Source of the DNA: Stercorarius parasiticus
Taxonomy: Eukaryota > Chordata > Aves > Charadriiformes > Stercorariidae
Direction of reading: 5' to 3'
Length of the DNA: 64,000 bases
Assembly (NCBI GenBank): GCA_013396915.1
Contig: VWZL01005037.1
Span: 603,140 to 667,139 of the forward strand
How positions within the stretch are numbered: position 1 is the stretch's first letter; every line of letters starts with the position of its first letter. Positions 11,216 to 24,540 of this stretch are shown piece by piece. Below the pieces are notes generated by a model, which was given only the letters and a program-made list of their open reading frames with translations, was not told the DNA's origin and ran no database searches. Position numbers and translations under genes: made by a program.

Positions 11216-14200
11216 GACGGTTTCAGGTGCTTAGTTAGGATTTTGCCAAGCGTCCTGGAGGAAGACTAAGCCTGGGATTGGAGTTAGACTCTACTCTTTT
11301 GTGCCATCGGTCATTGGTTACACTACTAAATCTTCTTGTCTCATTCAGCCATGCAGAAACAGAAAGACTGCAGAAAACATGTATTCAAACGCGTCTTCAG
11401 ATTTAGTCATCATTGTGATCCTTACTTGGTTTTGATAAATATTCATGTTAACATATTTTTGTTCACATAAGTTACTGACCTTCCAAAATATCTGCTTCTT
11501 GAGTGAGATAGGTTATTGGTATATGAAGGAGAGTTTAAATTTCTGATTAGCATTTACTTGCTATTCTTTCTTTTTTTTTTTTTTCCAAAAGATTTCTTTG
11601 AACACTGTAAGGGAAGAAGTGTTTAGCAAATTCTAACTGCATCTCTATTCTGTTAAATGCATGTTCTATTTCTGTAATAAACATTCTTGAAACACTTTGA
11701 AGTTTGTTTTCAAAAACAAATTGAATTGCTGAATTATTTTTCCTATGCATGCTGCAGGAACACAAATTTTTTGGGAAAACAGTTTTCAATGCCATGTTCA
11801 TTCTTCTAAATGGAATGTCAGGGCATGTTAGGTATGCATAACAGCATTATAATTGCTATTTTGCTAGGATACAAAATGTATCATGCTAGATGTTCTGAAG
11901 AGCACTGCAAGTATACCTGCTATATTTTTTCTCCAGCAAGGGGTTAAACAAAATTAAGCAAATTATATATCAGCAAGGAATATGGGGGGCAGAAAGTTAA
12001 GGACTACTATGAACTGAACTCATCTTGATGGGTAAGATACGTTTTACTGGTAGGAATGATTTCACCACTTCTCAAGTAGGATTTATGAATTTTTGCCACA
12101 GGAAGCCCCTACCCAGTAAAGCGCTCAAGTCCAAGTGTAATTTTACTATGAGGTCAATAGAAGAACCATTTGCATGTTCTGCACTGTGCTGGGCAGAATC
12201 AAATCCTAAAACCCTAAATATAATGGAACATAATTTCTCACCACAAATAAATAAAGACAGTTATTCAACGGCAGTAAATCTCCAGAGCAAGGTAGTAAGT
12301 GAGGACCTTGGCAACAGCAGGGCTCCAAAGGAGCATCTTGCTACAAAGAAAAACAGATCAAGCCAAACCAGGAAAACAACAATCCATCTTCACTGCAGTT
12401 TATTTCCCTCTTTAATTCTCTCCTAATTCTAAGTGTCTCTGTTGTCTGTTCGGATTGTCTTTCCAAGTTTTTCCCTTGTTGCCTCTCAGGACATGAACTG
12501 TCTAAGCTCTGTTCAACACAAAACTTGATTTATGAGTGAAATCAGTAAAGACTAAATCACTGCTAAATAAAGGGTTTTAATGATTACTTTTATAAGTAGT
12601 CATTGGTTGATCCAAACTAGTGATTCACGGTTTACAAAACCTTAGTTTGAACACAGTTTATATTAGTGCACAAGGACATTTTTATAGAATGTGTTTTTCA
12701 GTACCTTACAATGGTGATTAAAATACCTAACCTCAATTTAAAGGAAAAAAAAATTAAAATGCTAAATTTATATTTTAAAAATTGTTTCCATTATATTATT
12801 AAAATGAAAACAGCTGTTAATTTTCTTTCTTGTGTTTTCAGTGGGCACATAGTAAAATCTAGGCTTATTTATTATTCCATTAATTATTGAAATACGTATA
12901 TTGGTGCAGTAAACTTTCTTCAAAAGGCAGCTCAAGGATGATGTATTTTGTAAATTGACAAAGAGAGGGAATAAGTTTAACTACTGGAAGGAAATGTAGC
13001 ACAAAGCATTTAACTGTTGCATGAAACAGTACTTAAGGAAAAAAAGATTCTTTTCATGAGTAATGCTTTGGGGAGTGAGATTGAGAGTTTCCTTTCTTGG
13101 ATGGCTGATTCAATTTTGCATATACTTTTTCTCAGACCTTTTCTGGTGCTATGGATTTTTGGGAATTCAGCTGGACAACTATGTCCAATGCAAAGAAAAT
13201 GCACTGTCCTAGGAGTTGGTAACATTCATACTTTACAGGTTTTTAGAAAGTAATATTAGTAATATTCTCAAGAAATAAAAATAGATGGAACAATTCAGCT
13301 AAAAACAAATAAAACCTGTGGAGTCCAGCGGATTATATGGCCTATAATAACTTTAGAAATAACGTAATATTAAATGTCTGTCATATATCCAGAAAGGTCA
13401 TGAAAACAGTCATGTAAATTAGCAACCAGAACTTCCAAAACTATGCTTTTGTAGAAGCACTTTTCTTTTCTATTAAAGCTATCTGAAAGAGTTTTATTTC
13501 ACACTTCTGTGCTGAATCAGAAAAAATTAAAAATTGTGTAAAACTGCCTTTGCCAGTATGCTACTGAAAACACAGCAGCTCCACAATATGTATTGTCTTC
13601 CTGCAAAAGTCAATGTTTTTCAGTGGAGACATGGAGAACGGGAAGTGTATCTGAATCCAGCAAGGTTCCAACTGACTGATTGAATGACTTTGGTATCAGC
13701 AAAATTATCTAAAACTGCTAAGGGACCCTGTTGTAACTCATAAATCACTAACCAAAAAAGCTTCTCAGTTTCCTTATTTGTGAACCCCACTATTTTTTTA
13801 AGCCAGAGACGTTCAGGTAAGTTTGTATAAGCATGAGATAAATATAAAATAATTAGGCTTGAAGCAAGGAACCAATCTAGGGACTCTGAGTTTAATAGAA
13901 CAATCATCCAGCACAATGATCACGAAGAGGAAAATCATTGAAACCATCAGTCCAGAGCATAACAGCAGTATAAAAGGCAAACAGGGCAGAGGATCGTTAG
14001 GTGAGGCACAGAATATAAAGCAGCAGAGGATTTTACAGCATACGTTTACTTTGCCGTAATTGGAAGCAGTACTAAACTGCACAGGTGGCAGATAACTGTG
14101 AACAGTCTAAAACATTTTGTCAGAGAAAGTGGAAAAGAATAACATTATTTTGGGTGAAGACACACCTTTTTCCCATTTGCACAGTACCTAATATGATAAA

Positions 14201-15559
14201 TTCCTGGACTGCAATGCTCTACTGTCTCACAAATCATTATCATGATTGAAGTCAGAGAGCTTATTGAAAAATAACTAAAAAATTGAAGAACACTATTACA
14301 GAAAATGCTTTAAATTGTTTTTTTAAGGAAATACTTTATACATGTAATGTGTTCAAAAACCTTAGCATCCCACAGACTACATGGCAAAATCCCTGTTCTG
14401 GGCAAGTCAGTGAGCGTTTTGCCAACGATTCAGATCAAGACCTTGATCCAGTGAGGCCAGTACTATACTGGTGGAAAACTCTGAACAACCAACACCAATT
14501 AAATTACAGTAGAACAGATGTTATTCCAGGTATTTCTGACCTTCACTGGGGTCATTCCAAATTCATATCAGTAAAGTCAACTTCTCCTATTCAAGAACAA
14601 GAATGAAGCACAGATGCAGAAGTAATACTGGAGAATGTGAAGGTGCTTGATTTGATATCTATTTAACCAAGAAAAAGAGATAATTAGGTTTCACGGGTCA
14701 GAGAATATGAAAAAGCAGTTTATACCTTCACTGCTAAGGTGTGGTTGTCAGAAAATCCAAGCTACAGCAACGTTTCCTTTTCCATTTGCAGGGCAGTCCT
14801 CACAGAAGGGTAGATACAACTGAGATGGGTCTGCTGAATCCAGCTTCTCTTACAGCTTTCCAGCATATCCTCCAATATGTCATTTTGCTTCACGTACTTC
14901 TAAATTTTCCTTTGAGACTTTTCACATTATCTAGTCACAGTTCATCACCGAACTACTCTGGGTGTTTAAGCCTTGTCCTTGGATATCCATATAATAGCAA
15001 TGTTCCATCAGATGTCTTTTTAAGCTTCATGCTAGTATGACCTCTCTTCTGCAGACCAAGCCAATTATTTTTTTCTCTTGACTGAGAACCAAAAGAGGCT
15101 TTTGAAAACAAAGCAGCAAATAATGACAGATTAATAAACTAAAGATGTATGTTCTAATTTAATATATTTATTTACATTTTCTCATGACCTTCCATTAATT
15201 GCTTGAATCTCATTCACAGTCTCATATACCATAATGAATTTCGATATTGCTATTTTAATTAGGTTGAAATAAAATTAAGATATAGTGTCCATTTGGGAAA
15301 AGTAGGAAATACTGAAGTGGACATTTTAAAAGGAACAGAAATACTTTGTTCTTTGCAGTTACTATAGTACTACAGCCCTGAAATTTTGATAAGTCATGTA
15401 TCTTTTTCTGTAAACTGTTTTTGAACAGGCATTCCCAAAAGGTAATGCCTCTCATTTACTATTAACTCCACAAATACAAAAAAAATCAAGTACAAAGAAT
15501 GTAATTTAAAAAAATAAACTCTCCTAAATATTCAGTAGAATATTTAATCTTAAATAGCC
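11216..15559. other. non-coding, nothing recognised
   Basis: AT-rich. Frames of 133 codons (12025-12426, plus) and 107 codons (14283-14606, plus) are the longest here. Neither shows a motif, a domain or coding-like composition, and I treat both as chance. A T run lies at about 11571-11584. Confidence 0.5.
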
Positions 15560-15584
15560 CTTCTATTTAATCCTTAAATAGAAG
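15560..15584. repeat. perfect inverted repeat, 11-bp arms, 3-nt loop
   Basis: CTTCTATTTAA and its exact reverse complement are separated by TCC. It is AT-rich and could form a short hairpin. A partial relative (TATTTAATCTTAAATAG) lies immediately to the left at 15541-15557. Confidence 0.85.
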
Positions 15585-18500
15585 ACTGAACTAATACTAC
15601 TGTAATAATGAACAAATTAATAATTTACATGCTTAAAAAGAAAGAAAATTCCATGCACTCAGCCTCTGAAACTCATGTGTCAGGTACGCACAGTTCCAAT
15701 TAATAAAATTAATTAAAACAAACCAAAAATTTCTAAACTTTACCACTGAGAGTGTTTAACACTTCAATATGCTAGATCATTAAACTATCTGAAGAAGAAA
15801 CTAGGTCAGTTAAACTATCTGCTTTTAAAAAAAATAATAATAACATTAATAATAAAGATAAATGCTGCTAGAAGAGGTTCTAGAGGTTCTTAGACTCACT
15901 TATTTGTGATTTTTTTCTCTTGAAAGTATATATGTATCAGTAAAAAAAATTAATACCAGTAGACAGAATTTTCTTTTTTTTTTCTCAAATATTTTTGTAC
16001 TTATGGTCTATGAAATCTCCGTAAAAATATTGAATCAGTAAATAAATTTGTTCAAAGTTTGCCTTCTTTTTGGACAAGTTAGAAGAAAGCTCTAAGTTTA
16101 TCAAATATGACAAATTGTGGGATTCTTATTCTCAGAAATAACACTAGGAATCCAAGGAAGACTCTTTGGGGAAATGGCTTATGCTAGATATATTCTACTC
16201 ATACCTTATATCAGAAAGAAAAAAATATTTCCAAAACACTTGTTTAACCTTTCAAAAGGTACAAACCCTAATTACAGTGCCTTAGGAGGAAAAAAACCCA
16301 ATCCTTTGCAGGAAAACATTTACTGAATACGTACCAGTGCTTAGGGTTTTCTTCTGTGTAAATTTAAATTGGTAGAGCCAACAATTTCATACAAGTATTT
16401 AAAAAATGGAGATGTACATTGAAGGGTGAATAATGTTTCTGACCTAGAAATGGAAAGTCATCTGCAGTTCACTATGAATAAAGAACACTGCAAAACCCGT
16501 TATTCAAATGCACAACAGAATAAACCACCTGAATATAATCTAAGCAAAATTATTCTCAATTATGGTTGCTTTTTTTTTGGGGGGTGGAGAGGGGAAGGTG
16601 GTGGGTTTTTTTATTTTTGTTTGTTTGTTTTTGTAGCAGCCCATTATCTCATTGAGGTTGTTCTTGTTCTGTGTAGTTACTTAGTATTGGTGAGGGACAG
16701 AGACTAAGGTAGCTCAAGCAGAAGGCAAAACATCATCTCCAACCAGTGGATTTGCTTTTTGTTCATTACAACTCCAGGCCTCCTGCAACCTTCAACAACA
16801 TGAAGCAGTTGAAATAAGAAATAACCCAGAGCAGTGAAAGCAGAACTACAATCAGTACATCCTTTGCTGTATGTTATCAAAGCCAGGTGTTTCATTTTCT
16901 CTGTTCTGCTTTAACTTTTGATTGCTGTATCAGGTATCTATTTTTCTTTTTTCTGCTTTGTTCCTTTGAGGGGCTCTGGCAAGAAGGGTGGGGCTGAGAA
17001 TGGGAGGAGAAGGGATGCTTTCAGCCTCCACTGATCTGAGCTACTTTTGAGTGTTCAGCTGACTCATTGTTCAAGCAGAATGGATAGAGCTCAGTTTAAT
17101 ATTCAGTGTCCTGGATGGAAGTTGGAAAAAGTTTTGAGTCCTTCCACCCATACATCTTGCAAGTTGGTTGATTCACTCTTCAGTATTTTTCTTCTTGAAA
17201 GGTCTTTAAAATTTCACAGATTTAAACAGAGCAATAAAAAAGATCCTGCTAGTCAACACGGGCAGTTCCATAAGATAGTTTAGAAGGCAGACCAATGGAG
17301 TTAAATTGCATTAATTCTTAAATGACATTTCATTTGACTCTTATGGACAAGAGATTGATCTTTAGACATGTCTATCTGGAGAGCAAATCCCCCACCAAAA
17401 CAACAAACCTCTTCACACTAACCACATCATTATCCAAGTTTATGCTATGCAAATTGTTGCCTAGAAAAACAGTTTTGTAAACCGATGTATGAATTAATTG
17501 CTTTCAGTAATTCTGAATTATAAAAATAAAAATATGAAAAGGGATTTTAAAAAGGAGTACCTTGAAAAATATGTATCTGATTGAATTAGTAAAATTCTTA
17601 GATGCAATATGAGACTATAAATAGGGAAGTGATACATTTATGGCAATGATCAGAAGACGTTTTATCTAAGAAATCGGTGAAATTCATACCATTCAAAACA
17701 GTAAAATTCTTAGTTCTATGGAGTATGTCTGACAGTAAGATTTAAAAAAGATCTAAGTGTTTGACCTTTTTTTAATAAGTAGACTATTTCAAATGAGCAC
17801 ATCTGGTTTATGTTCCTAAACCTCTGGCCTTTAAAAAGTTCTGTTCCCAATTCACACAAAATACCATTCAGGATTGCTTGACATGGTGACCTTCCCTGTA
17901 GGTGGCTGGCTGAATAAACCGATTAAATAGATTCAGGAATTTAGCATATATACAGCAAGTTAACACTTGTATCCTGGAACCATTAGTAAACATACTTACT
18001 GTTCCTCTGTGCTTTAAACTTTAGGTATGGAATTGAACTGAGATTTAAAAAAATCCACTTATAAATAAAGAAAGCATTTATTAATTTCATGTCAGAAAAG
18101 TCTCCATTGTATTGTCACATTTTCTTAGATATAAAGCAACATAAATCAGAAAAATTTAAGTAATTACAATATTAAATGTCATTACGGTTTCACACAGATT
18201 GAGGCATTGAAGAGGTGGACAGGTTAGGTACATAAATTCAAATGGTCAGTAAATATTTAACAAACTCTTTTGTACTAGGTAAAGTTAAAAATTAAATACT
18301 GTATAGGCTGGGAAGGTTTCATTTTTTTACCAAACCGTTAATAGCACATTCATTGTTATTTGTGTAGAGTGTAATTCTTTTTGACTTTGCCTTCCATTTG
18401 CCTCGAGGACAAGCCAGTTTAAAACTGTTCAGCACACTGCACCATGCATAACAGGTAATCTGTCTAATTAAGGCCTGTAAGGATGTTCAAAGTAAAATAT

Positions 18501-20985
18501 TGAAGAGCTTCCATAACCTCACTTTCACCCTCCCTGTGTACCACAGCTTCTGAGACTCAGAGATACCCTAGCCATTAACTCAAGTGTTTACACTCTAAGC
18601 TCAAATTCTACTTTGCCAGAATGGTTCATTTCACATTTTACAAGTCTGTTTTCTCATTTACAGGCAGAAAGCAATTTATCAAATTTTTATATTACATTTC
18701 TCAGCTCGTTCCAATATTGGATGATATAATATATGCCTGGAAATTCAAAATGCAAAAGCATACTGTGACTTTATCCAGGGACCTAATAAGATTTATATCC
18801 ACATTATTTTTTTGTGTGTTCATTTGGTGCATTTCAATGAATTATTAATTATGACCAACAATAAAATATTATTTTGCTCTGATGCACAGCAAAAGGAAAG
18901 ATACCCAAGAGAAATCCATCTGACAGCTCAAAGGAGACATGGCCAAAACATGCTCACAAGTTTCTCATCAAGTATTGCATGACATGCATCTGCCCATCAA
19001 ATGAACCAGACTGACTGGGCCTTTCTGGAGATACAGATGTAATCTATGGGGAGGTAAAGTCAAGATTTATTACATATTGGGAGGCATTGATTTGATTTTT
19101 TTATAAACAGCCAAAGCTATGACAGGGAACATCAAAAGATTTCATTCTGTTTTCCAAACCTATTTTTAAAGGTTGACATATGGGATGGAAATGTATGGTA
19201 GGATGCATGTTCTGAAGTTGACAGAAGTCAGATTCAAAGCTGCATGTAATGGCATTTTTACTTAGGAGATTCAAATCATACTTAAACTCAGCATTATGTA
19301 ACTGCTATAAATATGTTCTTACCTGTTGAGAAATTTGTTTTCCCTTTACTTTTATTACATTTTCCTAACTGACCTTAACTCTAACACAAGCTTTCAGAAT
19401 ATTCTAGGTACATGTGCTGCACCTTTTTGTCGGTTAATTACACATCTTGTTTTTTAAGATAATGAAAAAATACAGTTCTACATATATGTCAGCTACATAG
19501 TATTACCATTCTTTATGCATTACTTACTAGTGATTTTCGTATAGCAAAAGAACTCTACAAGTTTCTTTACTTTCAAGGTCATTATAAGAAGAGTTTTTGA
19601 AACTGCAATGAACAAATCTTAAAAACGAAGTTTCTCTCCCTTACAGCTATCTAGCGAGTCAAAGACTATCTCGTAAAATATTCAGAGAAAATGTCAAGTT
19701 AAAACACTTTGAGTCTAAAAGCAATAAAGTAGGACTAAAATTATTTCTTAATTTCTTTTAAATAGAGTATTCAGATTTGTTTTGGTCTGTGTCATGCTAT
19801 AAACAAGAAACTTACAAAAGATAACACTGTGCCCCACACATTAAGATGAACTTTCAATACAATTATTTTTCCTCTGTAAAGTCTTCAATTTAACTTTAAA
19901 CCTATTGGAAGTGTATTCAATACGCTAACTAGACCTAATTGAAGAATATAGCATGCATTTTACCAGTTCCTGAAAAATCACTCTTTATCATATAAGGAAT
20001 GAAATGTTTCATGCTTATAAAGGATTACTAAGAATGATAAAAAATCTGCTTTGAAAAAATCATACCAAAAGCTAGCTTAATGCTTATTTGAAGGAAAAGT
20101 GAGTGCTAATGGATTTTGACAGGCTGATCATGCCTATAATAGCATCAAGCATACCAAATTCTTTTTCACACCGCACAGTCCCCAAGGGATCATCAACCTA
20201 TAGATTAAAAGCCCTGACCTTTGACCTTTCTATAGTTAACTATCTGTCAACTGATTGTTAGCCAGGCTACCAATGGGCAGGAGATCACTTCTCTGTTTAT
20301 ACTAATTACAAATACTGGTTTTAGGTACGATCAATTCACAGCATACACCCTCTAAATTCTGAAGCTTCCCTTATAATCCCTTTTTCAGCTGCTACTGTCC
20401 ATTAAAAATAAGGATTTGATCTGAAGGGGTATCTATTCTTTCACCAGCCATGTCTTTCCACTTCCTTTATCATTGATGAACTCCCTTAACAAAACTGAGT
20501 TTCACCACCCTTTTTCTTCCTATGCATTTGATCAGTTCACAGGGAAATAGCTAAAGCCTTATGAAATGCAACAGCAACTCCATTTTTTAATTTCTCTTAA
20601 TTTTATTTTAAGGGAACATTGCCAAGTTGTTACTCTCAAGTGGTAACTGGAGGTGGGTTATATGTTCATCTATATCCTCCTTGCTCTTTGAACAACTTGA
20701 GTTAGAAAATGAACGAGCAACAGCTCAGTCATGTTTCATGCTTATGCGTTTTATAGGCACTTACAGGTCTGAAATAAAATACTTCTTCTAGACAGCAGGA
20801 AGAAAACTCTTGCACCCAAGCACCTCACTGTTTGCTCCTTTCACAGGGCAGCAAACTCAAGCCCAGCTGGGATTGCAGAGTCCTGACACCCTTTTGGTGT
20901 CAAGGAGTTGTTATGGGGCTTCCTGTGTGGCAGGAGAGCACACCTCTACATGAGTGACATTCACTCCCTTGTCTGCTTCAGAGCC
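15585..20985. other. non-coding, nothing recognised
   Basis: AT-rich. A low-complexity G/T stretch lies at about 16567-16635 (T runs, GGGGGGTGG, TTTG units), and an (ATA)-rich run at about 15826-15852. No gene or transposon is supported. Confidence 0.5.
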
Positions 20986-21155
20986 CGAACCAGCAGCGGT
21001 GTGGAAGCCAGGCTCCCCGGCTCACCACAGCTCCTGTGCTTACAAAGGCGCTTTGCTGCTCCTCTGGAGTGTTAATGAGGGAGGGCGGCTGCTGGCTCCT
21101 TCGCCGGTAGGTGCAAAAGGTTAGTTAGCGAAGTACACCGAAAAAGGCAGACCCG
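20986..21155. promoter_or_regulatory. CpG-rich patch, possible minor promoter or first exon
   Basis: Ten CpG dinucleotides occur in about 170 bp (from CCCGAAC at 20985 to CCCGTG at 21152), in a window that is otherwise CpG-poor. A donor-like GTAGGT lies at 21107-21112. No coding frame, TATA box or known element was recognised. A small 7-bp stem hairpin (TGACACC / GGTGTCA) sits nearby at 20884-20902. A promoter role is inference only. Confidence 0.2.
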
Positions 21156-24143
21156 TGCCTCTGCTCTGTCCTTCATGTAAGTAATAGGAAAGGAATAATT
21201 ATAGCAGCAAGAAGTAGGACGTTGCACAGGGGAAGTTTCTCAGTGTCTCTCTCACATGTCTGTATCAAGTCAGGAACAATCTGTTTGATTCTGTGTGAGA
21301 TTAGGTAGATTTTCCATTTCACTGAGATTTGAAAAAAGAAAGACTAACTGTTATTATACTAGACACTGTCAATATATGCAGATCCTGCCCCATGGTAAAA
21401 CAGTAGGCTCAAAAAGAAATATAAATCTTTAACCCTGTTATCTTCTTAGAAGCCATACTCAGCTTTTCCATACCCCAGTTTTCAAAAGCTTGACAGTTTC
21501 CTATGTTTCTTCTTCCTTTCCAGGGAGAAAATGGTCAGAAGAAATGACCTTCTATTATGGTAAATTGAGATCTAGTGACTAATGGCTAATTGTTATTGCA
21601 ATTCTTGACCTGATCTGTTGTGCTGGAAACCAATCTCAGTCTCCAGAGTGTAACCAGATACAACAGGCAGCCCCTGAGTTTATACAGGCAGTGTATTAAC
21701 AACTGAGCAACTTCAAAACTGTTACCTTAATGAACAGTCTCAGATCTAATAAATTCCAATGCTAAAACTAGGTGAACACACAATTGTTTTCATTTGAACT
21801 GACAGAACCGAAAATAAGACATTTCTCTTCTATTAGTTTATTCAGGGTGAAGAATAGCATTAGAAAAATAGAGGAAACCTTCTCATTGGTGTATTTTTTC
21901 AACAGCTTCAAGCTGTTAACAGTTACATTGTCCCCAGGTATGGGGTGGTGCATGTTATGGCTAAATGATTAGTTTAGAGGCTCTTGACATACAGACTTTT
22001 TCTGTTACCCAGTATCAGCTGTGAAAATGTATTTCCAAGCAATTAAACCTCATCTCCTGCTGGCTTGGGAGCCAGGAACCTTCAAATTTCAATTCAAATT
22101 CTTCAACACCTACTACTGCTGAAAAAAAATACATAACTCGGTTAGCTAGAGTCACAAAGAAATCTATTGATATATGTTTGAGTGTCTTTTAAAGAGGAAA
22201 ATGAAAGACCTAGGAAGAAAAGTTGCTAACATTGTAAGTAAAGCAGATGACAAAAAGTATTCACTTTTATTGTTGCAGTTTTGGAACTTGCAGCACACAT
22301 ACACATCAGCATGCACAACTGAAAGAGAGGTTTGCAGTATAAAACAGTAGGAAGACAGAATTAATATCTGACTCTTTCCTCCTCCCCCCAGCCCTAAAGG
22401 AGCCCTAAATGTGACTATACCATTTTTAAAGTAGGTAACCTCTATTTGCAAATGCTTGGTTGGTAGCTCAGATACAAAATGCAGTATTAACTATATGGTT
22501 GTTGTATGGCACAGGTCATCTAACAGTGACCTCTGTGGCAGGTTGGTTTGTCCTTGGAGAGGAGGGTGTCAGACAGCTCAAAGGGAGGAGAAGACACAGC
22601 ACCACTTTCACCAAAGGTTGCCAGCTCCTCTATGCAGATGCTGGAGAGCTGAATATTCAAGTTCATTTCTAACTATATTCAAAGCACATTAATGGCTCAT
22701 TGCTAAGAGCCAGCTTGTAGGAACACAAAGGAGAATAAGGATACACTAGTAATATCTCTCCATATTACTTTGTTTGCTACTGGATCTTTTGAACAGTGCT
22801 TTGCCATAAGTGTTTTAATTCTAGCATGTGTCTCTTCTCTATTTCAATGTCTTTTATATTAGAGATACAAATAAATGGGAGAAAGAGGGGAAAAAACCTT
22901 GATTATATTGGTTACACATGAGGGAAAAAATGGAAGTTTTCCATCAGATGCTGTCACAGCAAGGATGAAGTGTTTGCTTTGGGCAGATGCAGCTGCTGCC
23001 TGCAATATTCTCTTTATTGTTGCTTGTAACATGTAGTTATGATTTTCAGCTTGCATAAAGCATAATCCATCATGCTGACCAATATTTAGCCTGAGTGTGA
23101 TATAATTTCGGGCAGTTTGATGTGGAGAAGCTTAATAATTTATATTGTAAGGTACAAGCTACTTGAATGAAGGATATATGATAAAAAAGAGCTAATGCAG
23201 TTCATGCATATTTTGTAAGGACTCAGCTCAAAACAGAAGAGTACCAGCTTCTGCGAGGACATTCTGGTGAGCATGAATGTCCAGGGACAGCATCCTTTCT
23301 CCATGATTTGTCTATTTGAGTAGGCAGGAGGCAACTGCATGATTCTACACCAACTGCTCTAGCATTAGCAAACATTACTGGATATTCACCGCTTCTCATA
23401 ATGAAAAATTTGTATTTTTGACTCTGATGGAAATACCAAAAGCCACTAATTGCATAATTACCTAATATTGCAGTGCTTCATTGACACAACAAAGAAGCAA
23501 TGAAAGGCAATGCTGGCTTAACAAGTAGCCTGAGTGGTTGGGGCACAAAAGCACCCACCTGGTTGGGTAGCTATCACATTACTGATGGATCTTTGGGCTT
23601 GCTGTCATGAAGTGGTATGCTCGCTAGATGTCTTTTTGTCAGCAATAGTCATCTTACTTGCCAGATTCATCAGCAAGTCTTAGTAATATGAAGTAAAAGC
23701 CTTTTAATTAATTATCATTTTTGCTCTTATTCAAATCACCTCAAACTTGGACTTCCTACATGGAACTGATATCAGGCTTTAATTGCAATTAACTTATTAG
23801 TACCCCCCCCATGTGTTCTTAAACTGCAATAATTTCCATACTTTTATCATACTAATAAGATGGCCAATGGCTTCCTGCAAGATAATTGAATTGAATATTT
23901 CTAGTTAAATTTTTACATTGTTTCTTAAAGGGTGTAAATTGATAATATGTTAATCTCATACTACTGGAAGAATGGTATTTTACTCCTTCAGACTCTCTAT
24001 TTTAATACTTTATCTGATTTCCACAGATGTCAAAAGTAAGTAATAATTAGATTTGGATGAATACAGCAAGCATATTTCTATGAATATTCTTTTGATTTTA
24101 AAGGAATTAGTTTAATTTGTGTACACACTGCTTCTGTGATTAC
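21156..24143. other. non-coding, nothing recognised
   Basis: AT-rich. Part of it (about 22960-23530) has a mixed, non-repetitive texture with homeobox-like and SOX-like words that could be conserved non-coding DNA, but this cannot be shown from one genome. Confidence 0.5.
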
Positions 24144-24179
24144 TTTCCACAAATATTCTAGTTAATGAATTTGTGGAAA
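24144..24179. repeat. perfect inverted repeat, 11-bp arms, 14-nt loop
   Basis: TTTCCACAAAT at 24144-24154 is matched by ATTTGTGGAAA at 24169-24179. This is a simple potential hairpin with no transposon end or target duplication beside it. Confidence 0.85.
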
Positions 24180-24406
24180 AGAACATACAGAAAATGAGGT
24201 ACTTACATCTGCCTATTGTACAAATAATTTTTAATTTAAAGTGTAAGTATTTGGGTCTAAAGTTTCATAGATGAAGTTGTCTAACCAGGGAATAGGAATA
24301 TACTTTATGACCTCCATGACAAGTCTCACTGTGGTAGATGGATGCTGGCTGTTCTTAATCAACTTTTTGTGATTTTTGGCTAGAAGATAGGAGTAGTGTT
24401 TCTCCC

Positions 24407-24540
24407 TTTTTTTTTTTTTTTTCTAGATACAAACATCAAGGAAGACAGATATAACAGAAATCTTTTGGGTGAAAAAAGGTTTAATAGGTTCTGAAAGCAG
24501 ATCACCTTCTTCCCTTTTTTTTTTTTTTGTGTGTGTGTAT
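24407..24540. repeat. two poly(T) tracts, second followed by (GT)n
   Basis: A run of 16 T at 24407-24422 and a run of 14 T at 24515-24528, the second running into GTGTGTGTGTAT. The stretch between them (24423-24514) is unremarkable. Read on the minus strand these are poly(A) runs, but no retrocopy body was recognised upstream of either. Confidence 0.85.

Noticed and set aside
12025..12426. 133-codon plus-strand frame
   Set aside because: No motif, low-information composition, and no regulatory or splice context.
24407..24540. Poly(T) tracts as tails of minus-strand retrocopies
   Set aside because: No recognisable gene or SINE body adjoins them, and no target duplications are visible.
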